Of a stretch of 64,000 bases of DNA, positions 33,152 through 46,359 are shown piece after piece. Positions within the stretch are counted from its first letter, which is position 1; every line of letters begins with the position of its first letter. A program made the position numbers and the translations under genes. Location of the stretch: the NCBI GenBank assembly GCA_034509735.1, contig JACGWO010000003.1:6200001-6264000 (forward strand), given 5' to 3'. This DNA is from Sesamum alatum. Taxonomy: Eukaryota > Streptophyta > Magnoliopsida > Lamiales > Pedaliaceae. Below the pieces are notes generated by a model. The model saw only the letters and a list, made by a program, of their open reading frames with translations. It was not told the DNA's origin and ran no database searches.

Positions 33152-35359
33152 TGAAGGACAAGCGGATCCGCCCGGGAGCGCGAGCGGAAGCAAGAAAGCG
33201 AGAAATTGTGCGTAAATTTAAATCAAATTCAAAATACGCGAATCCCAAGGGGTGTACCCTTGGGTGCTCAACCGGGCGTTCGATGTAGGATGTGTAAATA
33301 TTAAAACATACATTTAAGCACATAGGGCATAGATATATAAATGAAATCAATCAAAGCGTAATAAACCGTTACCTTTGATTGTTTAGCGTATGCTCCCGGC
33401 TACTTGCGTTGTTCCTTCTCCGGAATGCTCACGAAATCCAAACGTATGGATTCTCCAAAGGTGATCCACAGCACACCGGAAGAAACACACGTTCTTCTTG
33501 CTAGAAAAGAACGGGTTTAGAAGGAATCGGTTTAAGAGAAGAACACTATAAATTAGTGTTCTCTTAAACTTACTTTGTTCTTCTTCTTGATTCAAAAATC
33601 AAGTGAAGAACACAAGTGTGAGAGAGGGAGAGAGCACGAAATTTGAGAGAAAGGAGAGGGATTTTGTCTTCTCTTTTTCCTAGAAAAAGATGAATAATGA
33701 ATCACTTATGCTTGGTGTTGTATATTCTAATATATATACATAATTAATGTGATTATTGGAATGTCTAAATTCATTCCAATCAATCACCATCAATTCTTCA
33801 ATCAAGCCTACCAAAATTTATGGTATGATCAAATCATACCAAAAGGGAAGAGCTTGATTGGAGTTGATTTTTGTCTCTTTCCAAAAGAGACAAGTCAACA
33901 TACCACCTAGCATGCAAACATGGCTGATTTTGCTTCCTCCAAGGGAGCTTGTCGGCTATGTTTAATTAACGGAAGAAGTCCAACTTCTTCCTATTCCAAA
34001 TTAGGAATTATTTCTCCTCTTGGGTATAATTTAACGGACCGGGTTTTATCGTAATCCAATTACGACGAACCCAATATTAAATCCAATTTAATGTCCACTT
34101 AAATTATTCCGTTGATCTTTTAATCCAATTAGAAGATCCAACGTCTCAACATCTCAACTTTCCATATTTAATCGAAAATCCAATTTACCGATTAAATGAA
34201 AGCCCGATACAATATCGGCCCGTCCATCCAATGGACTTTCCCTTAAGTAATCCAATTACTTATTTTATCCTTCGAGATTGACTTCAAGTCGATCTCTCAA
34301 CCTCCTCGGTGATTTGTGTGTGACCCTTTAGGTTCACCCTCAGCTAGACTTAGGCCCGTGTCCCACAAGGGCCCGTTACCATAGGTGGCCGTCTAGCAAC
34401 GGTCCATGGCACTAGAGACTAGGTGAATTGGCGTGAACATTTAGGCGCCGATTTCGTACGGGTACGATCCTTCCGTCTACCGTCTCCCGGCCTTAGTCTA
34501 GGGTATGGAATTGGGCGTCGGTTCCCATCCTTGACTAGGCATCTATGCTTAATACTCCAGACCACGTATGCTTCATTGCGTCGACACAGGAAACCATTCC
34601 CTGTTCGACCAACCACTGTGGCCACAGCTTCAAATAGCATGAACGTGTCTCCGAGTGCATAGGAGATACCTCTATCACATACTGACAGGGGACGGATCCT
34701 CTTCTTGGAATCCACCGTCCTCGCTACACATTCCGACTGCACTGGACAAGGCTTATGATAATCATCTTACAGAATGATTACCTCTCGCCAGATCCAAGAT
34801 ACAACCATCCTGTGCACGCGACTGTCATGATCCCTCAAGTCTGAGGATTACCCCCGTACTATCGGAACCGGGGAAAACCAATCATACCGACCAAGCCTCC
34901 AAGGCTTCCATATGATGATCCCCACGAGTCTTTCCAGTCGGCTCGACCCCAGTCGACCAACCCATCAGGATCGTGTAGGCGTCCCACGTCTGTCGCTGAT
35001 GAAACACGGCACTCATCCAATGAACACGACTCTTGACGCAAGTCTCAATAGGACTCTCGATGCCCTGTTTTGAGGTCCTCGACTTGGAATGTTTCAGACC
35101 CAACTCTTAATCAGTTGGTTTCATGACCACCATCCAATGCGTGGCCCAACTGCACGAGTTGTTATCCATGGTCTGTGGGCTTTGTTGCGATATAAGTTAA
35201 ACACTGTTTTAACAAATGTAAGATGAGCGCAACAAAGAAGGTACCATTGGTGACGAGCACTCATCTTATTCATCACATAATAATATTACATTCACATCAA
35301 GTTGTCGGATAGGTTACAAATTGCCAAACCTATTGGCTTTCTTGTCACCTATTCCAACA
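33152..35359 (-). mobile_element. Solo LTR, type C, minus strand
   Basis: A 2,208-bp LTR whose ends read TGAAGG (left) and CCAACA (right). Perfect TSD: AAATG at 33147-33151 and 35360-35364. H1 is at 33530-33569. The U3 block is at about 34312-34440. It was inserted in the E7 leader about 90 bp before gag. Confidence 0.94.
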
Positions 35360-36168
35360 AAATGACTAAAGACCATGCATTTAATTTTTATCAAACCACC
35401 GTCTTTTATATTCTGCTGATCGCGAACTCTTTTTTAAATGTGAATTTAAAAATTTCTAAGAACCCACTTTCAACCATTCTTGAGACAAACAAATTCAATG
35501 GAACCAATTACAACGACTGGTTGTGTAATCTCAGGATAGTACTGGATTATGAGAACCAAGGCTACGTCATGGACGAGCCTCTCCCTAGGACCTTACCGGA
35601 AGGATCCACGCCGGAAGAACGTGAGACGTTCGAGACTTGGCATAAGGATAATCGAAAGGTTCGTAGCGTCATACTTGCTTCTATGATGAATGAGATTCAG
35701 AAGCAGTATGAAAGGCTAGACGATGTCCCTTTCATCATGGCTCGCCTTAAGGATTGCTATGCAGTCCCGGACCGGCATACTAGGTATATCGCGACCAAGG
35801 CATTCTTTGGAACAAAAATGACAGAAGGATCTTCTGTACAAGAGCACGGGGTTAAAATGCTTACCCTGGTGGAAAAGCTCGAGGACCTAAAGGCAGGTCT
35901 CGATAATGAAACGTACATAGATGTGATCGTCCAGTCACTCCCACCCTCCTTTGACCAATTTATTGTCAACTACAACATGAACGCACTTGAGAAGGGCATT
36001 CATGAGTTGATTAATATGTTGGTGCAATACGAGGCGACAACTAAGAAGTCCACGCCTTCGGTATTGTTTGGAGGTGCTTCAACTTCCAAAACGAAAGGCA
36101 AAGGCGCCGGACGTTGGAAAAAGAAGAAAGGGAAGGTAAAGGCCGTCAAAGCAGCTACGAACACTTAG
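35360..36168 (+). pseudogene. gag: E7 gag, start codon lost
   Basis: The last leader bases (35365-35451) precede gag. The expected ATG is ATT (35452-35454), although the frame is open upstream. The body is otherwise complete: FNGTNYNDWL, LPEGSTPEERETFETWH, DRHTRYIATKAFFGTKMTEGSSVQ, LVEKLEDLKAGLDNETY, SLPPSFDQFIVNYN, and a Lys-rich linker. It ends at TAG (36166-36168), where E2 has AAG. Past that stop the frame stays in register with the zinc knuckle. It is very close to the E2 gag. Confidence 0.9.
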
Positions 36169-36705
36169 AGTGTTCCCATTGCCAAAGAGGGGAAAGGCAA
36201 AGAAAAGGGAAATGTTGTCTCCAAGCAACAGTCGAAGGCATATGACATACGTATCAATTGCCGTGAGAAAGGGCATTGGAAGAGAGAGTGCCCCAAGCTC
36301 TTCTCTAACCAAGGTATATTTGTGATTGAGGTTAATATGGTCACTAATTCTGCCTCTTGGGTATTAGATACCGGCTGTGGAGCTCACATTTGCAATGATT
36401 TGCAGGTGCTGAAAAGAAGCAGAAAACTGGGTAGCGGGGAAATGATCCTGAAGCTTGGGAATGGCAAGGCCATCTCGGCAGAAGCAGTAGGATCTACTAC
36501 TCTAGTAGTTAGTGATAGTATTAGCATAGAATTAGAGCAAGTTTATTTTGCACCTAGTATGATTAAAAACATCATTTCCATTCCATTGTTAGACAATAGT
36601 GGTTATGAGTTTATGATCAATAAAAATTGCTTTTATTTTATGAGGTGTGGAATTGCTCATCTTGCAACAAACAAACTTCGTTCTCAACGCTCAACACAAA
36701 CGTAA
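36169..36705 (+). pseudogene. E7 zinc knuckle and protease
   Basis: The first knuckle Cys codon is CGT (36250-36252, Arg) instead of TGT, so CX2CX4HX4C is broken; the rest, INCREKGHWKREC, is intact. The protease follows from 36322 with VLDTGCGAHICND. A deletion of about 30 bp near 36660 joins CGIAHL to a shifted frame, removing the start of the pre-integrase section. Confidence 0.88.
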
Positions 36706-37771
36706 AATAGATAATAACGGGAACGCCTGACTGTGGCACGCTAGGCTAGGTCACATATCCCAAGATAGGATGAAAAGATTGGTAGACTCAAAGAACCTAG
36801 AGGTAGGGGACTTGAGTGAGCCACAAACTTGTGAGTCTTGTCTAAGAGGGAAAATGACCAAGAAGCCCTTTGTAGGACAAAGCAGGCTTGCCACAGGTCT
36901 GTTGGACTTGGTCCATACAGAGGTTTGTGGACCACTAAGGACGCCGGCCCGAGGTGGGTTCTCCTACTTCATAACCTTTACCGATGATCATTCACGGTAT
37001 GGTTATGTTTACCAAATGAGGTACAAGTCTGAAGCTCTTGAGAGGTTTAAAGAATTCAGACTTGAAGTGGAGAACCAGACCAACTGCAATATTAAAGTCC
37101 TACGGTCAGACCGAGGCGGTGAATACCTTAGTACCGAGTTCCTTAATTATCTAAAAGAAAATGGTATTATATCTGAATGGACGCCTCCCGGGACACCACA
37201 ATTGAATGGTGTCTCTGAAAGGAGGAATCAAACCCTATTTGACATGGTTCGATCCATGATGAGTTTTACCTAATTGTCCTTGTCCTTTTGGGGCTATGCG
37301 TTGGAAACAGCGGCCAAGTTGCTAAATTTGGCGCCTACCAGTGTATTGACCCAAACGCCATATGAGATATGGCACGGTAAGCCTGCATCCTACAACTACT
37401 TGAAAGTGTGGGGTAGCCCCGCATACGTCAAGAGGTTAGTGGGAGATAAGCTAGAATCCAGGTCTAGCTTATGCAGGTTCGTTGGATACCCTAAAGAAAC
37501 TGCGGGTTATTACTTTTATGACCCCTTGGAACAAAAGGTGTTTGTTTCAAGGAATGCAGTATTCTTGGAACAAGGCTTCCCAGAGGATGTCCAATCTGAT
37601 GAGCTGATCCTTGAGGAATCAAGTGATGGAATCCCGCCATCAGAGGTAGCCGCGGAACCCTCACTTAGAGGATTCAGGATAGACACCCGAAGGGCTGAGC
37701 AACCTCGAGAAGTCCAACATGCTAGGCATGGAGGACAGCCTCAGGAACAGCCAGCCCCGGTCCTGAATCGC
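36706..37771 (+). pseudogene. pol: E7 integrase
   Basis: A TGA just before the zinc finger (about 36728) and a TAA (37271-37273) in the FTKL motif interrupt an otherwise well kept integrase. It has CESCLRGKMTKKP, FTDDHSRYGYVY, the LRSDRGGEYL Asp and the GVSERRN Glu, with DD35E spacing, then the C-terminal part PYEIWHGKPASYNY and GYPKETAGYYFYD. The linker is cut at 37776 by a B LTR. Confidence 0.88.
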
Positions 37772-37776
37772 CCTCT

Positions 37777-40011
37777 TGTTAGAATAGGTGACCAGAAAGT
37801 CAATGGTATTGGCTGTTCTGAGAACCATTCGTCAATCTGTGAACAAGTAATATTATGTTAATGAATGCAGTAAGGATTCATAGGCATGAGTTTGTTGTAC
37901 TTACTGCTTGCATCGTTACGATGTCACAACAAACGCCCACAGACTGAAATAACATTTCGGGAAATTGGAACTACGCTTGGAGGTAGGTTCATGAAATCAG
38001 TTTCGCCGAATCAGTCTGAAATACTCCAAGTCAAAGGAATCTCGAGACAGGGCATCGAGAATCCATTTGAGACTTGCACTAAGCATCTGCTGTCGTGTTT
38101 CATCGACGGGTGACGAGGATCGTCTAAGCAGTGTTAGTGGGTCGGTCTGCTGGGGAGCGGCCGACTGAGGTGACTCACGGGAATCGTCGTATAGAAGCTA
38201 CTCAGGCTTGGTCGGTATGACTCGTATTCCCGGTTCCGATAGTACGGGATTAGTCCTCGGACTTGAGGATCACGGCAGTCCCCTACATACTGAGGCTGTA
38301 TCTTGGATCTGGTGAAATTTGACCGATTATATCACATGGTCATCATAAGCCTCGTCCAGTGCAGTCGGAGTATGTAAGAACGGTGAATTCCAAGATAGGA
38401 TCTGTCCCCTGTCAAAGGATATGACAGCAAGATCTCCTATGCGCTCAGAGATGGTTTAGACTCACAAAGTCTATGGCCATAGCACTTGATGTAGTGGGAA
38501 AGGATTTCCTACGTCGAGTTAAACCTATCTCGAGCATTATGCATAGTTGCCTAGTCAACGATGGGAACCGACCCCTAGACTGAAGGCCGGGAGACAGGCG
38601 ACAGTAGGACCGTACTCGTACGTATCGAGCGTCGGTAGGACCGCACCTGCGTATAACTCGGAGCCTAAATGTTCACACCATAAATTCACCTAGTCTCTAG
38701 TGCCATGGACCGTTGCTAGATGGCCACCCATGGTAACGGACTACTTTGGTTATGAAATAACAAAAAAGTAGGTCCAAGTCTAGCTGAAAGGTGAACCTAA
38801 AGAGTCACACCCGCTACACCAAATGAAAGGGAATTAATTTGGAATTAATTCCGGGAGAAGGTTTAATTTAATGGAATTAAATTATACTTCTTGGAGATTC
38901 AAGTCTCGATGAATTATTTGGAATAATCGGGCTTGAGTTCATAAGTTAGATTTATGAATTTTATAAAGCATGGGCTTTCCCTTTAATTAGATTAAGGGTG
39001 AATTAATTAATTAGTGGGCTTGGTATATTAAATAGGATTTAATATAAAGTCCATGGGACTATTTAATTTAGAATTAAATAATCCCATTCTATGGAATTAA
39101 TTAATGGGCTTGGTATTAAATAGGATTTAATATAAAGTCCATGGACTATTTAATTTGGAATTAAATAAAGTCCATTCCATTAATTAATTAATGGGCTTAG
39201 TATATTAAATAGGATTTTAATATAAAGTCCATGGGATCATTTAATTTAGAATTAAATAAAGCCCATTCCATAAAGCCCATCAAAATGGATGGACAAGATT
39301 TGATCTAGAGAATGATGAGATGAAGGGCCATGATTAATTTGACTTAATCAAGCCTAATTTGACTAGGATTTGACTAGATCAAAATCCTAGTCAAAGTGTG
39401 TCTCTTTGGAAGAGTTTGAGAAGGAATAGGAATTCCATCTTCTATAAATACTTAAAAAACACACACTTACACCTAGTATTCTCTACAACTCTCATCTCTC
39501 AAATTCTCTCTCAAATTCGTCCACCCCTATTTTTCACTCTCCATGAATATTACTTTGTTCTTCTTGATTTATTCAAGTTAAGAACATAAGAGACATCGGT
39601 TGCGTTAATTGATAGCGTGTACCGATGTCTCTTCTCCCCAAATAATTTCTTGCTAGCACAAGGGTTGTTTGCTTTCCGGTGGAGCGAGTGAGATGATTTA
39701 GAGGGTCTCTTCTTGAGATCTTGGTGCAAAACGGGGAACAATGCATGTAGCCGAACGAAGACAAAACTACAACCGGGTAGGTTCTTTAACTATGGTTTTC
39801 GTTTCTAATTCTATGGCCTCCATGTTGTGTTTTATTGAACATGAGATACACCGAACGCCCGGGAGAATCAAGGGCACACCCCTTGCTTCGTTTATGTATA
39901 TTATGCATAGTTTAAATTCCATTTAATTATGCTTTATAATTTTTATTACGCACTATTCCGCGCTTCCGCTATACGCGCTCATCTCCCGGGCCGATCCACC
40001 GATTTCTTTCA
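37777..40011 (+). mobile_element. Solo LTR, type B
   Basis: A 2,235-bp LTR (TGTTAGAATAGGTGACCAG to GATTTCTTTCA). Perfect TSD: CCTCT at 37772-37776 and 40012-40016. Tandem units of about 90 bp are at about 39005-39260, W-box cores about 39340-39395, TATAAATA 39443-39450, H1 39588-39633 (13-bp perfect arms AAGAGACATCGGT / ACCGATGTCTCTT) and H2 39858-39990 (CCCGGGAGA / TCTCCCGGG). It is the best B reference for the truncated B copies here. Confidence 0.95.
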
Positions 40012-40460
40012 CCTCTCTAGTACAGTCAGCGCCCACAGTCACCACTGACGTTCCCGTCCTCCATAGGTCTACTAGAGAGTCCAGACCTCCAGTGAGATAT
40101 GGCTTTTCTAAATACGACCGGTCTTTTGGATAACGATCCTAAGACATATGGAGAAGCGATGTCTGACATCGACTCCGGGAAATGGCTTGAGGCCATGAAA
40201 ATTGAAATGGACTCCATGAACGAGAACCAAGTCTGGAGACTTGTAGATCCACCGAAAGGTGTTAAGCCAGTGGACTGTAAGTGGGTCTACAAGCGCAAAC
40301 TTGGCGTTGATGGAGAAGTCACAACCTTCAAGGCTAGGCTTGGAGCCATGGGATACACTCAATGACCTGGGGTTGATTTTGAGGATACCTACTCGCCAGT
40401 AGCCATGGCTAAATCCATTCGGATCCTGCTCGCCATAGCAGCATGGTATGACTATGAGAT
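40012..40460 (+). pseudogene. pol: E7 linker and RT N-terminus
   Basis: Continues the polyprotein with the PVLHRSTRESRPPVRYG-like linker, then LDNDPKTYGEAMSDIDS and CKWVYKRKLG. TGA at about 40363 replaces CGA in the TQRPG motif. RT runs on to AAWYDYE, where a C LTR has entered at 40461. Confidence 0.88.
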
Positions 40461-42687
40461 TGTTAGAATAGGTGACCAGAAAGCCAATAGGTTTGGCGAT
40501 TTGTAACCTATCTGACAACTTGATGTAAATGTAATATTATTACGTGATGAATAAGATGAGTGTTCGTCACCAATGATACCTTCTTTGTTGCGCTCATGTT
40601 ACATTTGTTAAAATGGTGTTTAACTTATATCGCAACAAAGCCCACAGACCATGGTTAACAACTCGTGCAGTTGGACCACGCATTGGATGGTGGTCATGAA
40701 ACCAACTGATTAAGAGTTGGGTCTAAAACGTTCCAAGTAGAGGACCTCGAGACAGGGCATCGAGAGTCCTATTGAGACTTGCGTCAAGAGTCGTGTTCAT
40801 TGGATGAGTGTCGTGTTTCATCGGCGACAGGCGTGGGACGCCTACACGATCTTGATGGGTTGGTCGACTGGGGTCGAGCCGACTGGACTTACTCGCGGGG
40901 ATCATCATATGGAAGCCTTGGAGGCTTGGTCGGTATGATTGGTTTTCCCCGATTCCGATAGTACGGGAGTAATCCTCAGACTTGAGGAATCAAGGCAGTC
41001 GCGTGCACAGGACGGCTGTATCTTGGATCTGGCGAGAGGTAATCATTCTGTAAGATGATTATCATAAGCCTTGTCCAGTGCAGTCGGAATGTGTAGCGAG
41101 GACGGTGGATTCCAAGAAGAGGATCCGTCCCCTATCAGTATGTGACAGAGGTATCTCCTATGCACTCGGAGACACGTTCATGCTGTTTGAAGCTGTGGCC
41201 ACAGTGGTTGGTCGAACAGGGAATGGTTTCCTGTGTTGACGCAATGAAGCATATGTGGTCTCGAGTATTAAGCATAGATGCCTAGTAAAGGATGGGAACC
41301 GACGCCCAATTCCATACCCTAGACTAAGGCCGGGAGACGGTAGACGGAAGGATCATACTCGTACGGAATCGGCGCCTAAATGTTCACGCCAATTCACCTA
41401 GTGTCTAGTGCCATGGACCGTTGCTAGATGGCCATCCATGGTAATGGGCCCTTGTGGGACACGGGCCCAAGTCTAGCTGAGGGTGAACCTAAAGGGTCAC
41501 ACACAAATCACCGAGGAGGTTGAGAGATCGACTTGGAGTCAATCTCGAAGGATAAAATAATTAATTGGATTACTTAAGGGAAAGTCCATTGGATGGACCG
41601 GCCGATATTATATCGGGCTTCCGTTTAATCGGTAAATTGGATTTTCGATTAAATATGGAAAGTTGAGACGTTGAGACGTTGGATCTTTTAATTGGATTAA
41701 AAGATCAACAGAAATAATTTAAATGGACATTAAATTGGATTTAATATTGGGTTCGTCGTAATTGGATTACGATAAAACCCGGTCCGTTAAATTATACCCG
41801 AGAGGAGAAATAATTCCTATTTTGGAGTAGGAAGAAGTGGGACTTCTTTCCTTAATTAAACATGGCCGACATGCTCCCTTGGAGGAAGCAAAATCAGCCA
41901 TGTTTCATGCTAGGTGGTATGTTGACTTATCTCTTTTGGAAAGAGACAAATCAACTCCAATCAAGCTATTCCCTTTTGGTATGATTTGATCATACCATAA
42001 ATTTTGGTAGGCTTAATTGAAGAATTAATGGTGATTGATTGGAATGAATCTAGACATAATTGGATGAACCTAGACACATTCCAATAATCACATTAATTAT
42101 GTATATATATTAGAATATACAACACCAACCATAAGTGATTCGTTATTCATCTTTTTTTAGGAAAAACAGAAGACAAAAATCCCTCTTCTCTCTCTCAAAT
42201 TTCGTGCTCTCTCCCTCTCCCACACTTGTGTTCTTCACTTGATTTTGAATCAAGAAGAAGAACAAAGTAAGGTTAAGAGAACACTAATTCATAGTGTTCT
42301 TCTCTTAAACCGATTCCTTCTAAACCCGTTCTTTTCTAGCAAGAAGAACGTGTGTTTCTTCCGGTGTGGTGTGGATCACCTTTGGAGAATCCATACGTTT
42401 GGATTTCGTGAGCATTCAAGAAAGGAACAACGCAAGTAGCCGGGAGCATACGCTAAACAATCAAAGGTAACGGTTTATTACGCTTTGATTGATTTCATTT
42501 ATATATCTATGCCCTATGTGCTTAAATATATGTTTTAATATTTACACATCCTACATCGAACACCCGGTTGAGCACCCAAGGGTACACCGCTTGGGATTCG
42601 CGTATTTTGAATTTGATTTAAATTTACGCACAATTTCTCGCTTTCTCGCTTCCGCTCGCGCTCCCTGGCGGATCCGCTTGTCCTTCA
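40461..42687 (+). mobile_element. Solo LTR, type C, plus strand
   Basis: A 2,227-bp LTR (TGTTAGAATAGGTGACCAG to TTGTCCTTCA). Perfect TSD: GAGAT at 40456-40460 and 42688-42692. A candidate TATA stretch (TATATATAT) lies near 42101-42110. H1 is 42271-42311 (GGTTAAGAGA..ACACTA / TAGTGT..TCTCTTAAACC). H2 is about 42562-42670 with inner arms CCCAAGGG / CGCTTGGG (one mismatch). Confidence 0.95.
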
Positions 42688-43947
42688 GAGATATGGCAGA
42701 TGGATATGAAAACGGCCTTCCTTAACGGTTTCGTTGAGGAAGAGATCTATATGGATCAGCCAGAGGGTTTCACAGTCACTGGAGAGGAACAGAAGGTCTG
42801 TCGTCTCCAGAAGTCCATCTATGGCCTCAAACAAGCATCTCGAAGTTGGAACATTCGCTTTGATGAAGTAATACAGGGCTATGACTTCATCAAGAACGAA
42901 TCCGACCCTTGTGTATACAAGAAGGTCAGTGGGAGCTCTATAGTGTTCCTAGTGCTTTATGTGGATGACATTCTACTCATTGGTAATGATGTTAGAATGT
43001 TGGGGGACACAAAAGCATGGTTGTCAAGCCAATTTTCCATGAAGGACTTGAGTGAAGCCTCCTACATCCTAGGCATCCAGATCGTCAGGGACAGATCTAA
43101 AAGGATGTTAGGGCTCACCCAAAACTCGTATACGGAGAAAGTCCTCAAGAGATATCGAATAGACAACTCCAAACGAGGATTCCTTCCCATGAGGCATGGG
43201 ATCAAGTTGTCCAAGAAACAGTCCCTGCAGACTGATAAGGAACTTGAAAGGATGAAAGTCATCCCCTATGCTTCTGCTGTAGGAAGCATCCAATATGCGG
43301 TCCACTGCACCAGGCCTGACATTGCTTATGCTTTGAGCGTAACAAGTAGATATCAGTCCTGTGCAGGAGAGGCACATTGGAATGCTGTTAAGGGCATCCT
43401 TAAGTACCTAAGGAGGACTAAGGAAATGTTCTTAGTCTATGGCAATGGAGAACTGATTCTGGAAGGCTTTAGCGACGCTAGCTTCCAGTCTGATGACGAT
43501 GATGCCAAGTCTCAATCGGGTTACGTATTCAAACTCAATGGAGAGTAGTGGCTTGGAAAAGTTCCAAGCAAGCAACCACTGCTGACTCCACCACAGAGGC
43601 TGAATACATAGCAGCTTCAGAAGCTGCCAAGGAAGCGGTTTGGATGAGAAACTACATCCAAGAGTTGGGTGTAGTGCCTAGCATCGCCGAGCCCATTGTC
43701 ATCTTCTGTGATAACAACGGTGCAATAGCGCAAGCAAAGGAACCGAGATCTCATCACCGTTCCAAACACATTCTTAGACGCTACCATCTTCTAAGAGAAA
43801 TGGTAGGAAGAGGTGACGTTCGGATGGACCGAGTCAACTCAGCAGACAACACAGCAGATCCGCTGACAAAGCCTATGTCGCAAAGCGCTCGTACGCAACA
43901 TCTTGAGAAGATGGGGATTAGACATATGGGTGATTGGCCTTAAAGGT
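42688..43947 (+). pseudogene. pol: E7 RT core and RNase H
   Basis: An open frame (42700-43548) with MDMKTAFLNGFVEEEIYM, YGLKQASRSWN, LYVDDILLIGND and YILGIQIVRDRS. A small deletion at KLNGE (about 43544) shifts it into RNase H (43548-43943) with [37 protein letters not shown] and [12 protein letters not shown]. The YVDD site and the RNase H core are intact, so this half of pol has a single lesion. Confidence 0.92.
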
Positions 43948-43959
43948 CAAGTGGGAGAT
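43948..43959 (+). other. E7 polypurine tract
   Basis: CAAGTGGGAGAT directly before the LTR, as in E2. Confidence 0.85.
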
Positions 43960-45950
43960 TGTTAGAATAGGTGACCATGTAGCTAATCTTGGCGGGCAAA
44001 ATGTAAACTATGTCTAGAAAATTCCAGTGTTTTGATAAAACTATTAATGAATAAAGAAGTGAAATTCATTCTGGCATTACTTTGTTTGCGTTCACTTTAC
44101 TGCTTTATCTATCTGTTCACTACGCAAACAAAGCCCACGGACTGAAAGCCCATTTCGGGGACTGGGACTATGCTTTGAGGTAGGTCCATGAAATCAGTCC
44201 CGCCAAATCAGTCCGAAAAACTCCAAGTTAAGGAATCTCGACAATGGGTACCGGGATTCCCATTGAGACTTGCACTAAGCATCTGCTGTCATTTTTGATT
44301 GACGGGTGACGAAGGTCATCTAAGTAGTGTTACTGGGTTAGCCTGCTGGGGAGCAACTGACTGAGGTGACTCACGGGAACCGTCTTACGAAGGACCTTGA
44401 GTAGGGTCAGCAAGGTATGACGTGTATTCCCGATTCCAACGGTACACGACAAGTCCTTTGACTTGAGGAACTGATGAGTTTACCTGTGTATTAGGTCTGT
44501 ATCTTAGATATGGTGAGAGATTGCCAAGAAGCACTTGAGTAGACATAAGCCATGTCTAGTGCAGCTCTGGTGTACAAAGTTACAGTAGTTTCCAAGAAAG
44601 GATCTGTCTCCTGTCAAAAAGGCATTGACAGTTGAGTCTCACGTATGCTCTGTGTCTTGTCCATAAAATCTGTGGCCACATTACCTGAACAGAAGGGAAG
44701 GCTTCCCTTGCGGCGTTTAGTAAGAACAGACTGACACTTAGGTCAAAAAATGGGTACCTGCATTTTCCGTGCCTTAGACCCTAAGTGGTGAGACCGTAGA
44801 CAGAAGGACAAGTGTACTGTTAGAGCCTAAATGTTCATCCTCGAAATTTCACCTAGTCTCTAGTGCCATGGACCGTTGCTAAATGGCCACCCATGGTAAC
44901 GGACGGATTCTAGGAATCCGACCAAGTCTAGTTGAAAGGTGAACCTAAAGAGTCACACACAATCCACACACATCAAGTATTTAATTTAGAATTAAAAATT
45001 GGAGAAAAGGAATGATTAAATTAGATTTAATTGGGACCTTTATTTTCTTAGGAGAATTAATTCCTTCTATTTGATAAAAGGAATTAATATAATAAATTGG
45101 ATTTATTAGTGGATTAATTTAATAGGCCTAGAATAAATATTTATAATTTATTATATTTATTTATTTGGCCTTTGGAATATTTAATAAGATTTAAATATTC
45201 CATTAAATTAAATTAATGGTTGAGATTGAAAGGGAGAGATGGATGGCTAAGATTAATTTGACTAGGACAAATACTACTTTGACTAGGACTTTGACTAGGT
45301 CAAAATCCTCGTCAAAATAGACCTCTTTAGAGTTGGAGTTTAAAGGGGATTAAACTCCTCCTCTATATATAGTCCTAGTCTTTCACTATTTGAAAAGTGA
45401 TGAAATTCCAACACACACACACACACACACAAATTCGGCTCTCTCCCTCTCCCCTCTCGTCCGCCCTCTCTCTCTCAAACAAGAAAACACTTCTTGATTC
45501 TCTTGTTCTTGGAATATTAGATTAAAAAGGAGAATTAATACCGTTAATTAATAACGTGTTATTAATTCATCCTCTCCAATATTATACTTGTTCGTTCGCT
45601 AGCACGACGTGCAAGATACGTGGGTGGATTGCGTGTTACTGTTTCGAGAGTCTCAAGAACGAGACTTGGAGCAAATCGGGGAACAACGCGAGTAGCAGTT
45701 AGAAGACGAAAACGACAATCGGTAAGTTCCGATTTACTTTTTCGTTCCGTTTATTTTTTAATCCTATGGCCTCCATGATTTGTTTATGCTTTTAATTTCA
45801 TGAGATACACCGAACACCCGGAAAATTTCAAGGGCACACCCCTTGAACGTGTTTATTTATTTTATCAAAGCATGTTTAATTTTCGTATTTTAATTTTATA
45901 CCGCGCTTCCGCATTCGCGCTATTTTCCCGGGACGATCCACAATCTTTCA
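43960..45950 (+). repeat. E7 3' LTR, subtype A'
   Basis: A 1,991-bp LTR (TGTTAGAATAGG to TCTTTCA). By eye it is about 3% different from 29186-31166 in the first 230 bp. TATATATA is at 45364-45371 and H1 at 45532-45568. It is followed by CATGCATTGC of the zinc knuckle of X, exactly as the solo LTR at 31166 is. Its left side is a normal element end, so it is the 3' LTR of the element whose other copy is reduced to that solo LTR. Confidence 0.93.
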
Positions 45951-46359
45951 CATGCATTGCCATTGAAGAGGGTATCGGAAGAGGGACTGCCCCAAGCTCA
46001 TCTACAATCAAGGTATGTTTGTTATTGAGGTTAACATGATTACTAATTCTACTTCTTGGGTATTGGATACCGGTTGTGGAGCTCACATCTGCAATGATTT
46101 GCAGGTGCTGGAAAGAAGCAGAAAGCTAAGTAGGGACGAGGTTGTGCTGAGGCTTGGTGATAATAAGGCTATTGCTGCTGAAGCTGTAGGTCTAGTCCAC
46201 TTAGTTGTTAGTGATCAAGTTAGGATAGAATTAAAAGATTGCTATTATGTACCTAGCATGATCAAGAATATCATTTCAATACCGTTGTTGGACAATGCTA
46301 GTTTTGATTTCATGATCAATAAAAATTATTTTTATTTGATGAAGAATGGTTCTTCACAT
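45951..46359 (+). pseudogene. X copy 2: zinc knuckle and protease
   Basis: It repeats 31167-31575 with about 4-5% differences by eye. The knuckle is worn (the second half reads differently around GAAGAGGGTATCGG), while the protease LDTGCGAHICNDL is intact and the TAA of copy 1 is TCA here. It is cut at 46359 by the E6 LTR and resumes at 56540. Confidence 0.88.

Noticed and set aside
34423..34662. Frame of 79 codons in C LTRs (also 47650-47889) and its antisense partner of 107 codons.
   Set aside because: It lies in LTR non-coding sequence around the shared U3 block; no recognisable domain.
45409..45431. CA repeat and CT-rich tracts in LTRs.
   Set aside because: Ordinary microsatellite variation inside the LTR; no further meaning visible.
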